Source: an uncultured Lachnospiraceae bacterium
GTDB lineage: Bacteria > Bacillota > Clostridia > Lachnospirales > Lachnospiraceae
Reading direction: 5' to 3'
Assembly (NCBI GenBank): GCA_945919075.1
Contig: CAMEIX010000010.1
Location: 1 to 64,000 of the forward strand
Length of the DNA: 64,000 nucleotides
Position numbers and translations under genes: made by a program. Position 1 is the stretch's first letter; the number at the start of each line of letters is the position of its first letter. Below the pieces are notes generated by a model that was not told the DNA's origin, searched no databases, and worked only from the letters and a program-made list of their open reading frames with translations. This document shows, one piece after another, positions 8,591 through 18,500 of this stretch.

Positions 8591-10021
8591 TTACTCAATT
8601 TCCTCCACGCGGACATTCCGAATGTAAATGTCAGCGATGGAACCCTTGTTACCCATGTTGTACTCAAGTCTTCCGTTGGGATCGCTCTTTTCCGTCATCT
8701 CAAAATCAAAGGTGTAGGTTTCCCAATCGGTAGAAAGAGTCATTAAGGTATCCGGGAAATACCGGATCCAGCCGGCAGTGGGTGCGGATACACAGACAAT
8801 CATGTCTCTTTCTTCGGATGCATAAGCATCAAAGGTAATACGGTATTTCTTTCCTTTTATCATGGGAAGGTCAGGCTGTACAAGCTGAACGGAATAGTCC
8901 ACACTTCCTTCTGCTTCGGACTTGATAATCATCACGCCGTCTTTAATTTCAGCACTTCCTTCACCACCCTGTGCAAGAAGGAACTTCCAGTTTTCATCAT
9001 CGGTAAGATCTTCTGTCTCAGCAAAATCACCGTTGTAAATCAGGTTTCCGTCCTCTAAGGGTTCTCTGTAATTCACGGCAGGTTTGCTTACGTTCATATC
9101 GTAAGAAGGCTTCTGGTAAACCCTTACATAGTCAATCAAAAACTCTGCATTGTCAAAATCTGTGGTTTCATCGGGGTTGCCGGGCCAGTTACCACCTACT
9201 GCAAGATTCATCTGGATAAAGAAAGTCTGGTTAAAAGGTGCCGGATAGGGCTTTTCATCCTCTCCCGCAACCGCGGTGAACCAGTTGTTGCCTACCAGAA
9301 CTTCGTCACCATCAATATAAAAACGCATTTCGCCGGGTTCCCACTCCACACTGTACTCATGGAAATCTGATGCAAAATCCGTACCGGTGAGTACCTTCTT
9401 ACCCTGCTGCTCTGCATGGGGCTCGCCATAATGGAATGTGGAATATGCAGTATCCACCTGGTTGCCCAGAACTTCCATGATGTCAATTTCGCCGCATTTC
9501 GGCCACTGACCGTAGAAACTCTCATCGGTGGGCATCATCCAGATTGCCGGCCATAAGCCCTGACCTACGGGAACTTTGGCACTTACCACTACCTTGCCAT
9601 ACATAAAATCTTTTTTATTCTGTGTTTTAATCTTGCCGGAGGTGTAATAATCTGCTCCGTCCTTCTTGGTCTTAATTGCCTTCAGTACCATTTTACCGTC
9701 TCTTACAAAAACGTTATCTGTACTTTCGGTATATTCCTGCAGTTCATTATTAGTCCAGCCGGGTTCGTGAGGATCGTAGCTCCAGATGCTTTCATCCATT
9801 ACTTCCCCGTCAAACTCATCGTTCCATAATAAAGTATAACCTTCATACTCCGGAATAACTTCTTCCTTTGTTTCCTCGGTTTCCGGTACCTGTGCATCGG
9901 TACTTTCCTTAACTTCTGTGGATACTTCTGTGTTATCTGCGGGCTTCTCTCCACCGCAGCCCACAAACATTGCCGCTGCCAAAATAACTGCACTGACTTT
10001 TGCCACTCTCCGTTTTCTCAT
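8591..10021 (-). CDS. GH16 endo-beta-glucanase lipoprotein with C-terminal CBM
   Basis: A 476-residue lipoprotein with a signal peptide ending in the lipobox FVGC at about residue 20, so it is anchored outside the membrane. An acidic linker leads to a glycoside hydrolase family 16 domain (about 60-310) with the laminarinase-type catalytic motif GEIDIMEV near residue 175, whose two Glu are nucleophile and acid/base. Residues from about 330 form a CBM4/9-like beta-sandwich beginning NLIYNGDF. Probable substrates are beta-1,3 or mixed-linkage glucans; specificity cannot be read from sequence. The ATG at 10021 has a GGAGGG box; an upstream in-frame TTG is rejected. An AraC regulator is divergent. 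Confidence 0.92.
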   Translation of the reverse strand: MRKRRVAKVSAVILAAAMFVGCGGEKPADNTEVSTEVKESTDAQVPETEETKEEVIPEYEGYTLLWNDEFDGEVMDESIWSYDPHEPGWTNNELQEYTESTDNVFVRDGKMVLKAIKTKKDGADYYTSGKIKTQNKKDFMYGKVVVSAKVPVGQGLWPAIWMMPTDESFYGQWPKCGEIDIMEVLGNQVDTAYSTFHYGEPHAEQQGKKVLTGTDFASDFHEYSVEWEPGEMRFYIDGDEVLVGNNWFTAVAGEDEKPYPAPFNQTFFIQMNLAVGGNWPGNPDETTDFDNAEFLIDYVRVYQKPSYDMNVSKPAVNYREPLEDGNLIYNGDFAETEDLTDDENWKFLLAQGGEGSAEIKDGVMIIKSEAEGSVDYSVQLVQPDLPMIKGKKYRITFDAYASEERDMIVCVSAPTAGWIRYFPDTLMTLSTDWETYTFDFEMTEKSDPNGRLEYNMGNKGSIADIYIRNVRVEEIE

Positions 10022-10218
10022 CTTCTCACCCTCCAAAACGTAATTGCTACACTTACCTAATAAGCTGATTGTGCCATGGAGCGCAAAATAAATATATCGT
10101 TTTTATTTCTCTTTTTTCGTTTTCGTGATATAATAAGATAACCGTTTTGTTTCAAAAAATACATTTCGGGAAATGAAATAATCGCAAAGATTTGTGCCTG
10201 CAAAGAAAGGAGCATTCC

Positions 10219-10974
10219 ATGAGTGATGTAAAAAAAGAATTGTTTTACAAAGAATTTGTCCAGCGCGAAGACATCCTGTTTCGTGCGCCCTATCATAATG
10301 AACAGGAATTCTTCTTTGCCATCAAAGCGGGGGATACCGCCAAGGTAAGGGAACTTTGCAAGGAAAGTCTTCTGTCGAAAACAGGTTTTGGCACACTTTC
10401 CAAAAATCCGTTGCAAAATATCAAATATCACTTTACGGTTACCACTGCCATGGTGGCACGCTATTGCATTGAGGGCGGCATGGAAATGGCAGAAGCCTAC
10501 AGTCTGAGTGACTTTTATATTCTGAAAGCAGATGAAATGCGGACAGCCATGGAAATTTCCGACCTCCATCCCATCATGTGCATGGATTATACAAAACGCA
10601 TGAAAAATCTACGCAAAAACAAAGTCTGCTCCCTACATATTGCAAACTGCTTAGATTATATCTATGATCATCTGCACACCCGCATTACTGTACAGGAATT
10701 GGCGGACAATCTGAACCTGAACCCCTCTTACCTGTCCCGTCTTTTCAAGAAAGAAGTGGGCACGTCCATAAGCGACTACATCCTCTCCAAAAAGATTGAA
10801 ACCGCTCAGAACATGCTCATCTATTCCACCTATTCGCCGGCACAGATTGCAACCACACTGGCCTTTCCCAGTCAAAGTTATTTCACGGAAGTATTTCATA
10901 AACGCTGCGGGCTAACACCGGTCAAATACCGTATGGCACATTTCCGCAATATAAATATGGGTGGCGAAGTCTGA
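10219..10974 (+). CDS. AraC family transcriptional regulator
   Basis: A 251-residue regulator. The C-terminal 100 residues carry two HTH motifs of the AraC/XylS type (ITVQELADNLNLNPSYLSRL and the region ending SQSYFTEVFHKRCGLTPVKYR). The N-terminal part is helical without a cupin signature, as in Firmicute regulators of sugar genes. It is divergent from the GH16 gene across a 197-bp spacer, so it probably controls that gene and perhaps itself. The ATG at 10219 follows AAAGGAG. A -10-like TATAAT lies at 10129-10134, and a short palindrome ATTTCGGGAAAT lies near 10164 in the shared spacer. Confidence 0.9.
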   Translation: MSDVKKELFYKEFVQREDILFRAPYHNEQEFFFAIKAGDTAKVRELCKESLLSKTGFGTLSKNPLQNIKYHFTVTTAMVARYCIEGGMEMAEAYSLSDFYILKADEMRTAMEISDLHPIMCMDYTKRMKNLRKNKVCSLHIANCLDYIYDHLHTRITVQELADNLNLNPSYLSRLFKKEVGTSISDYILSKKIETAQNMLIYSTYSPAQIATTLAFPSQSYFTEVFHKRCGLTPVKYRMAHFRNINMGGEV

Positions 10975-10989
10975 ACCGACTTCCCACCC
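10959..10989. terminator. Likely bidirectional terminator, araC-type/rrf2
   Basis: GGGTGGCGAAGTC and GACTTCCCACCC pair across the AraC stop codon, between two convergent genes. The T tract on the plus side is short (TTTT), so strength is uncertain. Confidence 0.5.
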
Positions 10990-10994
10990 ATTTT

Positions 10995-11417
10995 CTACTC
11001 CGGAATTTTCACATTCCCATTCAGTAAATCCTCAATTGTTACGGATTCCAGATAATCGTTAACGACTTTCTTGAGCCCCTTCCACATGGGAAGTGTTTTA
11101 CAGATTTCTGCCCTTTGGCAAATCTCCGCCTCCGGAGCAAGACAGGCAACCGGGGAGAGGTCGCCTTCGGTAAGACGTAAAATCATGCCTACAGTATAGT
11201 CCTTCGCCGGCCGGTTCAGGCGGTATCCGCCACCCTTACCGTGTACCCCTTCCACCATATTATTTTTAGAAAGAAGTGTCATAATGCTTTCCAGATATTT
11301 TTTGGAGATTCCTTCCTTCTTTGTAATATCCTTTAAGGGAACAAATTCCTCTGTTCCTCTCTCAGCCAGATCAATTAAAACACGGAGTGCATAACGCCCC
11401 CTGGTTGAAACCATCAT
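10995..11417 (-). CDS. Rrf2 family regulator (IscR/CymR-like)
   Basis: A 140-residue winged-helix regulator: STRGRYALRVLIDLA start, recognition helix SKKYLESIMTLL, and wing GGGYRLNRP. Cys92, Cys100 and Cys106 occupy the region where IscR binds its [2Fe-2S] cluster, although spacing (CX7CX5C) differs slightly from E. coli IscR. It follows cysK by about 30 bp in the same operon. In Bacillus, CymR uses CysK as corepressor, so the pairing fits control of sulfur metabolism. A shared palindrome at its own operon, iscS-iscU and a transporter operon is the probable target. Whether it senses Fe-S, cysteine via CysK, or both cannot be read from sequence. Confidence 0.9.
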   Translation of the reverse strand: MMVSTRGRYALRVLIDLAERGTEEFVPLKDITKKEGISKKYLESIMTLLSKNNMVEGVHGKGGGYRLNRPAKDYTVGMILRLTEGDLSPVACLAPEAEICQRAEICKTLPMWKGLKKVVNDYLESVTIEDLLNGNVKIPE

Positions 11418-11448
11418 ACTCCCACCAAAACCTTTCTGTTAAAATCCT

Positions 11449-12381
11449 CTATTCTGCAAAAAGTGCCGTAGACAAATAACGGTCTCCGGTATCGGGAAGA
11501 AGCACAACGATGGTCTTCCCTTCATTCTCAGGACGTTTTGCAAGTTCGATTGCAGTCCAAAGTGCTGCGCCGGAAGAAATACCCACAAGCACGCCCTCCT
11601 TGTGTCCTAACAGTCTGCCTGTCGCAAAAGCATCTTCATTTTCCACGGTAACAATTTCATCATAAATGGTGGTATCCAGAACATCCGGAACGAATCCGGC
11701 ACCGATACCCTGAATCTTATGTGCCCCCGGTGTTCCTTTGGAAAGCACGGGAGAACCTGCAGGTTCCACTGCCACCACCTTCACGGAGGCTTTCTTCTCT
11801 TTCAGATATTTTCCGGTTCCGGTTACGGTTCCGCCGGTACCGACACCTGCCACAAAAATATCCACCTCGCCATCAGTGTCTTCCCAGATTTCAGGACCGG
11901 TGGTCTCATAATGTGCCTTGGGATTAGCGGGGTTCACAAACTGACCTGCAATAAACCCTCCGGGAATTTCTGCTGCCAGTTCCTCTGCCTTGGCAATCGC
12001 GCCTTTCATCCCCTTTGCACCCTCGGTAAGAACCAGTTCCGCACCGTATGCTTTCATAAGCTGTCTTCGCTCAACGGACATGGTATCCGGCATTACAATG
12101 ATAATCCGATACCCCCTCGCTGCCGCCACTGCCGCAAGGCCGATACCGGTATTACCGGATGTAGGCTCAATAATGACAGAATCTTTAGTAAGCTTTCCGC
12201 TTTGCTCTGCATCATCCAGAATTGCCTTTGCTACTCTGTCCTTAACACTCCCTGCTGGATTGAAATACTCCAGTTTTGCCAGAATCTTTGCTTTTAATCC
12301 ATATTCTTTTTCCAAATGGGTAAGTTCCAGCAAAGGGGTTTTTCCAATCAGTTCATCTGCTGCTTTATAAATCTTTGCCAT
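11449..12381 (-). CDS. cysK: Cysteine synthase (O-acetylserine sulfhydrylase)
   Basis: A 310-residue PLP enzyme making cysteine from O-acetylserine and sulfide. It shows IGKTPLLEL, the PLP lysine Lys47 in NPAGSVKDR, the substrate loop TSGNTGIG near residue 73, and the phosphate loop GTGGTVTG near 180. The second in-frame ATG (12381) lies 8 nt after AGGAGG and is preferred over the ATG at 12387, which is too close to the box. It leads a two-gene operon with the Rrf2 regulator, under a promoter whose -35 is covered by the shared palindrome. Confidence 0.96.
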   Translation of the reverse strand: MAKIYKAADELIGKTPLLELTHLEKEYGLKAKILAKLEYFNPAGSVKDRVAKAILDDAEQSGKLTKDSVIIEPTSGNTGIGLAAVAAARGYRIIIVMPDTMSVERRQLMKAYGAELVLTEGAKGMKGAIAKAEELAAEIPGGFIAGQFVNPANPKAHYETTGPEIWEDTDGEVDIFVAGVGTGGTVTGTGKYLKEKKASVKVVAVEPAGSPVLSKGTPGAHKIQGIGAGFVPDVLDTTIYDEIVTVENEDAFATGRLLGHKEGVLVGISSGAALWTAIELAKRPENEGKTIVVLLPDTGDRYLSTALFAE

Positions 12382-12434
12382 TTTCATATCCTCCTCTTAT
12401 TCTGTTTCGCTACGCCAACAAATTTGTTATTCTT

Positions 12435-12467
12435 GTTATACTCCCTTTTACCTACTATGTCAATAGG
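12435..12467 (-). promoter_or_regulatory. cysK promoter with Rrf2-type operator
   Basis: On the minus strand TTGACA (12458-12463) and TATAAC (12435-12440) are 17 bp apart. The palindrome CCTACTATGTCAATAGG (12451-12467, plus-strand spelling) covers the -35. The same 17 bp occur at 51363 and 53095 over other -35 boxes. Binding there would block RNA polymerase. That the factor is the operon's own Rrf2 protein is inference. Confidence 0.8.
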
Positions 12468-12494
12468 TTAATAGAAATATTTTCCTATATCACG

Positions 12495-12526
12495 AAAAAG
12501 ACGGACACCTTTTTCAAGTGTCCGCC
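12495..12526 (-). terminator. Intrinsic terminator after surface protein gene
   Basis: On the minus strand GGCGGACAC pairs with GTGTCCGTC (one G-U) around a 9-nt loop and is followed by TTTTTC. It separates the surface protein gene from cysK. Confidence 0.85.
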
Positions 12527-12561
12527 TTTTCCTTTTATCTTTTCATTCCAAAACAATTTGC

Positions 12562-15500
12562 TTATTTTGTCCACCAGACTAACTGCTGAGCCTGAATCGG
12601 AAGATTAAAGGTTTTGGTTCCTGCATAATTACCAGCGCCGCGGATGGTAACTTTAGCGGTACCCTTTAAGACATTGTTGCTGTAACTTACAATTTCGTAA
12701 TCCTCCTGCTTTAAGGTATCTTTGCCGAGTACAACCTTCAAATCCGCTTTAGTCAAGACTACGGGATCCCCATTATAATACTTCTTGTTCACAATGGTAA
12801 TCTTTGCAGAAGCAATGCTGTACCCCTTTGCGTAGATACGGAATGTGGTTTCCTTAGTTCCCTCGTAATTTCCCTTACCGGTTACTTTAACCTTGATGAC
12901 GTCCCCAACGGCAGGTGTGGATTTAGCATCCATCTTATTGCCGTTGATATCATAATATTCATAAGTTGCCTCATAATCCTTGCCCTTTGCAAGTTTCTTG
13001 CCATCGACGTCGGTAAGGACAGGCGCGCTCATGTACTTTCCGGGAGCAGCATTGTACTGCATATCATTTGCCGTCATGGTCACCTGGGAAAGATCTGCTT
13101 TCTTTATTTTGAATTCCTGTGTCAGTGATTTGGAGAAATTCTTCTTTCCGGTAATGATGACCGTTGGTGTCTTTGTAGAATTCTCACTTATCACGGTATT
13201 ATTCTTGTAGGAAAGACTGTAATCCGTTCCTTCTTTCAGGGTCACCCCGTTGTACACAATCACAAGCTTCGGCTTCACACCACCCTTAACAAAGGCGTGG
13301 GTATCGGAGCCTGTCGCGAAACGGATGGTGAGTTTATCTTCCGGAATTTCATCAAGGGGAAGGGCCTTAATGGAGAAGGTTACCTTTTTGGTACCGGTGT
13401 ATTCCCCTTTACCGGTAATGATCATCTGTCCGTTTCCAACATTTACATTGTTTGCATAGCTTAAGGTGTAATGCACACCCGGTGTCAGTTCATTGCCTTT
13501 GGCATCTCTTACCACCGGTGTTGGAGTCAGTGCTCCACCATTATATTTCTGGGGTGCAATCTTATCCACTTTCATGGTGTTTGCGGAAATTCCCTTAATC
13601 TGGAATGTAGTGTAAATAGCTCCGGAATATTTTCCTTTGCCCCGGATAATAACCGGATAAATACCTATTTCCGTTGCACTTCTATTGTATTCCAGTTCAA
13701 AGTCCGTACCACATACCAAAGTTTCTTTGCCATACTTCACAACCGGTACTCCTGCTGCCTCTAAGTTTACTGCATTTCCATTATAAGTAAAGGCCGGAAT
13801 AGAAGCTGCTTTCGCCTTGTTCAGCACTCTGGTTTCGGTATTGTTTTTTTCATCCACGATGGTCTGGGTCGCATAGATTGTTCCGGTATAATTTCCGTTA
13901 CCGGTAATGCACACCTGATAAGAGCCTGTATCCTTGTAAGCGATTGCATCACTTTCCTGCGGGTAAGTTACAATAAAGTCTTTCTTTGCCGTAAGTTTCT
14001 TGGTTCCCCATACCACAACGGGAACCCCTTTTTGTACCCTGCCATTATATGCCAGTGCCGGCATGGCTACCTTTACGTCTGCATCACAGATGTTCTTAGG
14101 AGTAATCATAAAGGTCTTGGTTACCTTACCCGCATAATTACCCTTACCGGTAATAATGACGCTGGGTGCCTTTGCTTTCTCAGCATCCGTAGAGAGCATA
14201 TTGGCATTGGTATTATTCTTGTAAGCTACGGTATAATCCACACCGGGAACCAGCAGGGTATCCCCTACATAAACCTCAAATTCAGGCTTAATGGCTGATC
14301 CCGTGTAAGGAGTGGAAAGTTCCGCATCTTCCGCAAGCCCCTTCCATTTCAGCCACAATCCTTTTTCATTCTTCCAACGTGCATGAAGGGTCAGATTACC
14401 GGTTGTTCCTTTCGCGATTTCGGTAATCGGATTGCCGGTAAATTCCGCATTATCATACCAGCCCGCAAAAGTATAGCCGGCTCTTTCACCCGGTGCATTC
14501 AGGCTGATCTGACTCTCCACATTATAGGTTCCCGGATTGCCGCCGTTACCTGAACCACCATTTGTCATATAGGTAATGTAATACGTAATAACATTATACT
14601 TTGCCGTTACGATTTCATCTTTCGTTACATTAGAGTAGTTACCATCCCATCCGTTTGCAGTATAGCCCGGAATTTCCGGAATGGCAGGAGGAGTTGCACT
14701 CTGTCCTTCTTTAATTGTATCCTCACGGATTACCACATTATTGAAGCCAACAAAGGTAACCTTGTAGAAATTCTCACTCCACTTCGCATACAATGTCACG
14801 TCACCAGTGGAGCCTTTTTTGATTACGGTCACAGGATTGCCGCTTAGTTCTGCATTATCATACCAGCCAACAAAGGTGTATCCGGTTTTGCCGGTAGCAG
14901 CATTTAATGTGATATCCTCACTCTCAATAGTATAACTTCCCGGATTGCCGCCATTGTTTGCACCACCATTGAGTATATAAGAAATGGTGTAGGAATGAAG
15001 GGTATATTCTGCGGTAATCGTCTTATCACTCTGAATATTGGTATAGGAGTCCGACCATCCCTTAAAATCATATCCGGTAATAGCAGGAGCCTCCGGAGGA
15101 GTTGCATCTTTTCCTGCAAATACCTTTTCGGTCTTTAATACTTTACCGTCTCTTCCCTTAAAGGTAACCGTATACTCAACCGCTTTTTCTTCCCAGCATG
15201 CCCAGAAGGTCTTGTTTCCGGTAGAACCTTTTGCAATCGTTGTTACTTTTGCTCCGGTGCAGTCTTCATTTTCATACCAGCCGGTAAATACAAAGCCGGT
15301 TCTGGTGGGATCCTTTAAGGTAACACTATCCTCAATCGTGTAGGTGTCAGGATTACCTGTTGCATTGGTACCCCCATTCAGATTGTAAGTAATGGTGTAC
15401 TCTTTGGCAATCCACTTTGCATAGAAGGTCTTATTTCCTGTGCTCCCCTTAGGAATTGTGGTTACTGCCGTTCCGCTAAAGTTACTGCTTGTATACCAGC

Positions 15501-18500
15501 CTCCAAAATCATAGCCGGTTCTGGTTGCAGGTTTTAAGACAATTTCATCATCCTCCGGTGTGTAAGTTTGCGGATTACCTACCGCATTCTCACCATTATT
15601 CAGATTGTAAGTAATGGTATAAGTTTGTGCGGTCCATTTCGCATAGAAGGACTTATTACCGGTACTACCCTTAGTAATCTTGGTCACAGCATCTCCGCTA
15701 AAGGACGCATTATCATACCAGCCTCCAAAGTCATAGCCGGTCTTGGTGGGAATTTTCAGGGTAATATCTGCTGATTCTATGGTATAGAATGTGGTGGCTC
15801 CGGTCATGGAACCGCCATTTAATTCATAACTGATGGTATACTGTTTAGCTTTCCATTTTGCATAGAAAGTCTTGTTTCCGGTACTGCCTGCGTCAATCTG
15901 GGTTACCTTACTTCCGCTGAAGGAACTATTTGTATACCAGCCTTCAAAGTCATAGCCGGCTCTGGTGGGTTCATATAAGGTCACATCAACAGCTCCGGAA
16001 TAGCCGGTGGGGTTACTTGCATGATTGGTTCCGCCATTCAACTCATAGGTAATGGTATAGCTTTGTTCACTCCATTTTGCATAGAATTTTTTATTTCCTG
16101 TACTCCCCTTGGTAATCTTGGTCACAGCATCTCCGCTAAAGGACGCATTTTCATACCAGCCTCCAAAAACATATCCTGTCTTGGTAGGATTTTTCAGAGT
16201 AATATCCGCAGTTTCAATGGTATAACTTACGGGATTTCCCGGTTCGGTTCCACCATTTAACTCATAGGAGATGGTATAGTCTATCGCTTTCCAGCCTGCA
16301 TATAAAGTTTTATCCCCGGTGGAGCCCTGCGCAATTGTAGTCACCTTAGTTCCGGTGCAGGAGGAATTCTCATACCAGCCGGTAAATTCGTAACCGGTTC
16401 TGGTAGGGTCTTCCAATATAATATCCGAAGTCATGGTATTGGTATACGTTGTCGGATTGGAAGCACTGTTTGTTCCGCCATTTAAATTATAATTGATAAA
16501 ATAGGTGACCGGTGCATCCGGGTCTTCCACGAATTTTGCATGTATTGTTTTATTTCCATACCTGCCATAACCGAAGGACTCTACTACAGTGTTTGCACCA
16601 AAGCTGGAACTGGTATACCAGCCCTCAAAACGGTATCCGGATTTAACTGCCGGCTGTAATTCCACCAGAGTTTCCACATTGTAGGTATCCGGATTGGCAC
16701 TGTTATTGGTACCGTCATACAGATTATAGGTGATAGTATATGTTTTCGGGGTGAGTGTCAGAGCCACATCCTCGTTTTTCTGGACATTCTTGTAATTAGT
16801 TCCCCAGTTTCCCACATAATAGGCATTATAGCATTCAAGCTTCGGTGTGGTGGTGAGATTCGGCTTGCTTGCAGGAAGCGTTGCATCCTTTCCTGCTTCC
16901 ACCTGCTGGGTTTCCCAGGTAACCCATTCATGTTTGTAATTATAGAAACCAAACCGGACAACATATTTACCAGTTTCTGCACCGATGACCGTTACGGTAC
17001 ATTGCTTTTCAACCTTGTCGTTGTTCCAGTCATAAAAGGTTGCCGTAATGGTAGCGGTTCCCGCAGAAACACCGGTTACTTTTCCGGTGGAATCCACTGT
17101 TGCCACGGCATCATTATCAGAACGCCAACTGATATCGGACTTAGGGTTTGTAGGGTTACTGGATATGCTGATGCTCTCACTTCCGTCTACCAGCACCTCT
17201 ATGGATTCTGACATTACCAGTTCACTGGCAACCACAAAACGATACGACACAACATCACTGCTCACACCGCTGATGTTGGCCACTATCTTTACCGAGACAG
17301 TGGCATTTATGGTAATCGGAGCAGTATAGGTATTTTGTCCAAAAGGATCAGCTCCGTTGGTCGAATAATAAACGGTTGCAGCAGAATCCGCATTCAGAGT
17401 TACCGTTGTACCCTTGTCAAGGAGATAGGAACCGTTTCCCAAATCCTGATAACGACCGTTAATGGTTATGGTTGGTGCCGCCACATAGGACGGTTTGCCC
17501 GGATCGGTTCCACCGCCGCCACCGCCGCCAATGCCGGGGTCCGGCTCACCGTCACCATCAATTGAAAAGTCAAAAATATCCTCCGCGCTAACTGTCGTTT
17601 CATCCTGGGTAAATACATAGTAAAGCATAGTATGACCCTGTTCCGCATTGGTCAGTATCTTTTGGGCAACACCAAACACATAACCATTTGAGGTATTTAC
17701 GGAATACAGTTTTCGGGGATAGGTACCATCCAGATTCACACGATAGATACCGTCAGCCCTGTTATATACCAGATAGGAAACACCCGAATTGTCAACAAGC
17801 AAGAATAAACCGGACGCATTTGCACTTTTATGCCAGCCCGGATTTCCCCATATGTCCCAGTAGCCAAGAGAGCTTACCAGCACCTTACTAACGTTGCCGT
17901 TAGCATTTCCTTTTACCAGAGTACTCTTATTGGTAATGTAATAAAAATCACTGCCATCCATAACAATGGGAGCATCCACCAAAGACCAGAAATAATTATC
18001 ATAGGTCTTGTCCGTTGCACTGATATTTAACAAAAATCCGTTTTGGGTAATTTCCCAGTCAGAAGCATTGTGGCCCCTGCCTCCCAAATTGGTAGTCATA
18101 GGGTCGATTTCCCAGTAAGTATTATCTTCAAAAATAGAGTTATCACGGGCCTGTTTATAAATCTCATCACTGCAGAACATGAAAAAATGTCTGGATCGTC
18201 CCAGAAGGTCCGGAGTCGGATCATCCCAGGTTACATCCACATGGTAGTATTTGCCATTCAGTTTTACAATGTTCCATGCATGATTCAGAGTCTCACTGGT
18301 TACGATGTGACATTCGATTCCGGCCTTATTCAAAAGATACTTATATGCCAGCGCATAGCCCTGACATACTGCTTTTCCGTCCCTCAGGGCACCAAAAGCA
18401 GAAAAACGGTTCGTATTAGAACCGGTTGTATCATATTCCACCTGAATAGCCAGATAATCATGAAGGATAATGGCCTTTTGCATTTCCGTGTAAGAAGCAT

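Noticed and set aside
10057-10569. A 170-codon minus-strand ORF opposite the AraC gene
   Set aside because: It is antisense to a clear AraC coding region, has no ribosome site and no recognisable domain.
14345-16750. Regularly spaced repeats that might suggest a CRISPR array
   Set aside because: The period is about 222 bp, in frame, and encodes InlB-type protein repeats.
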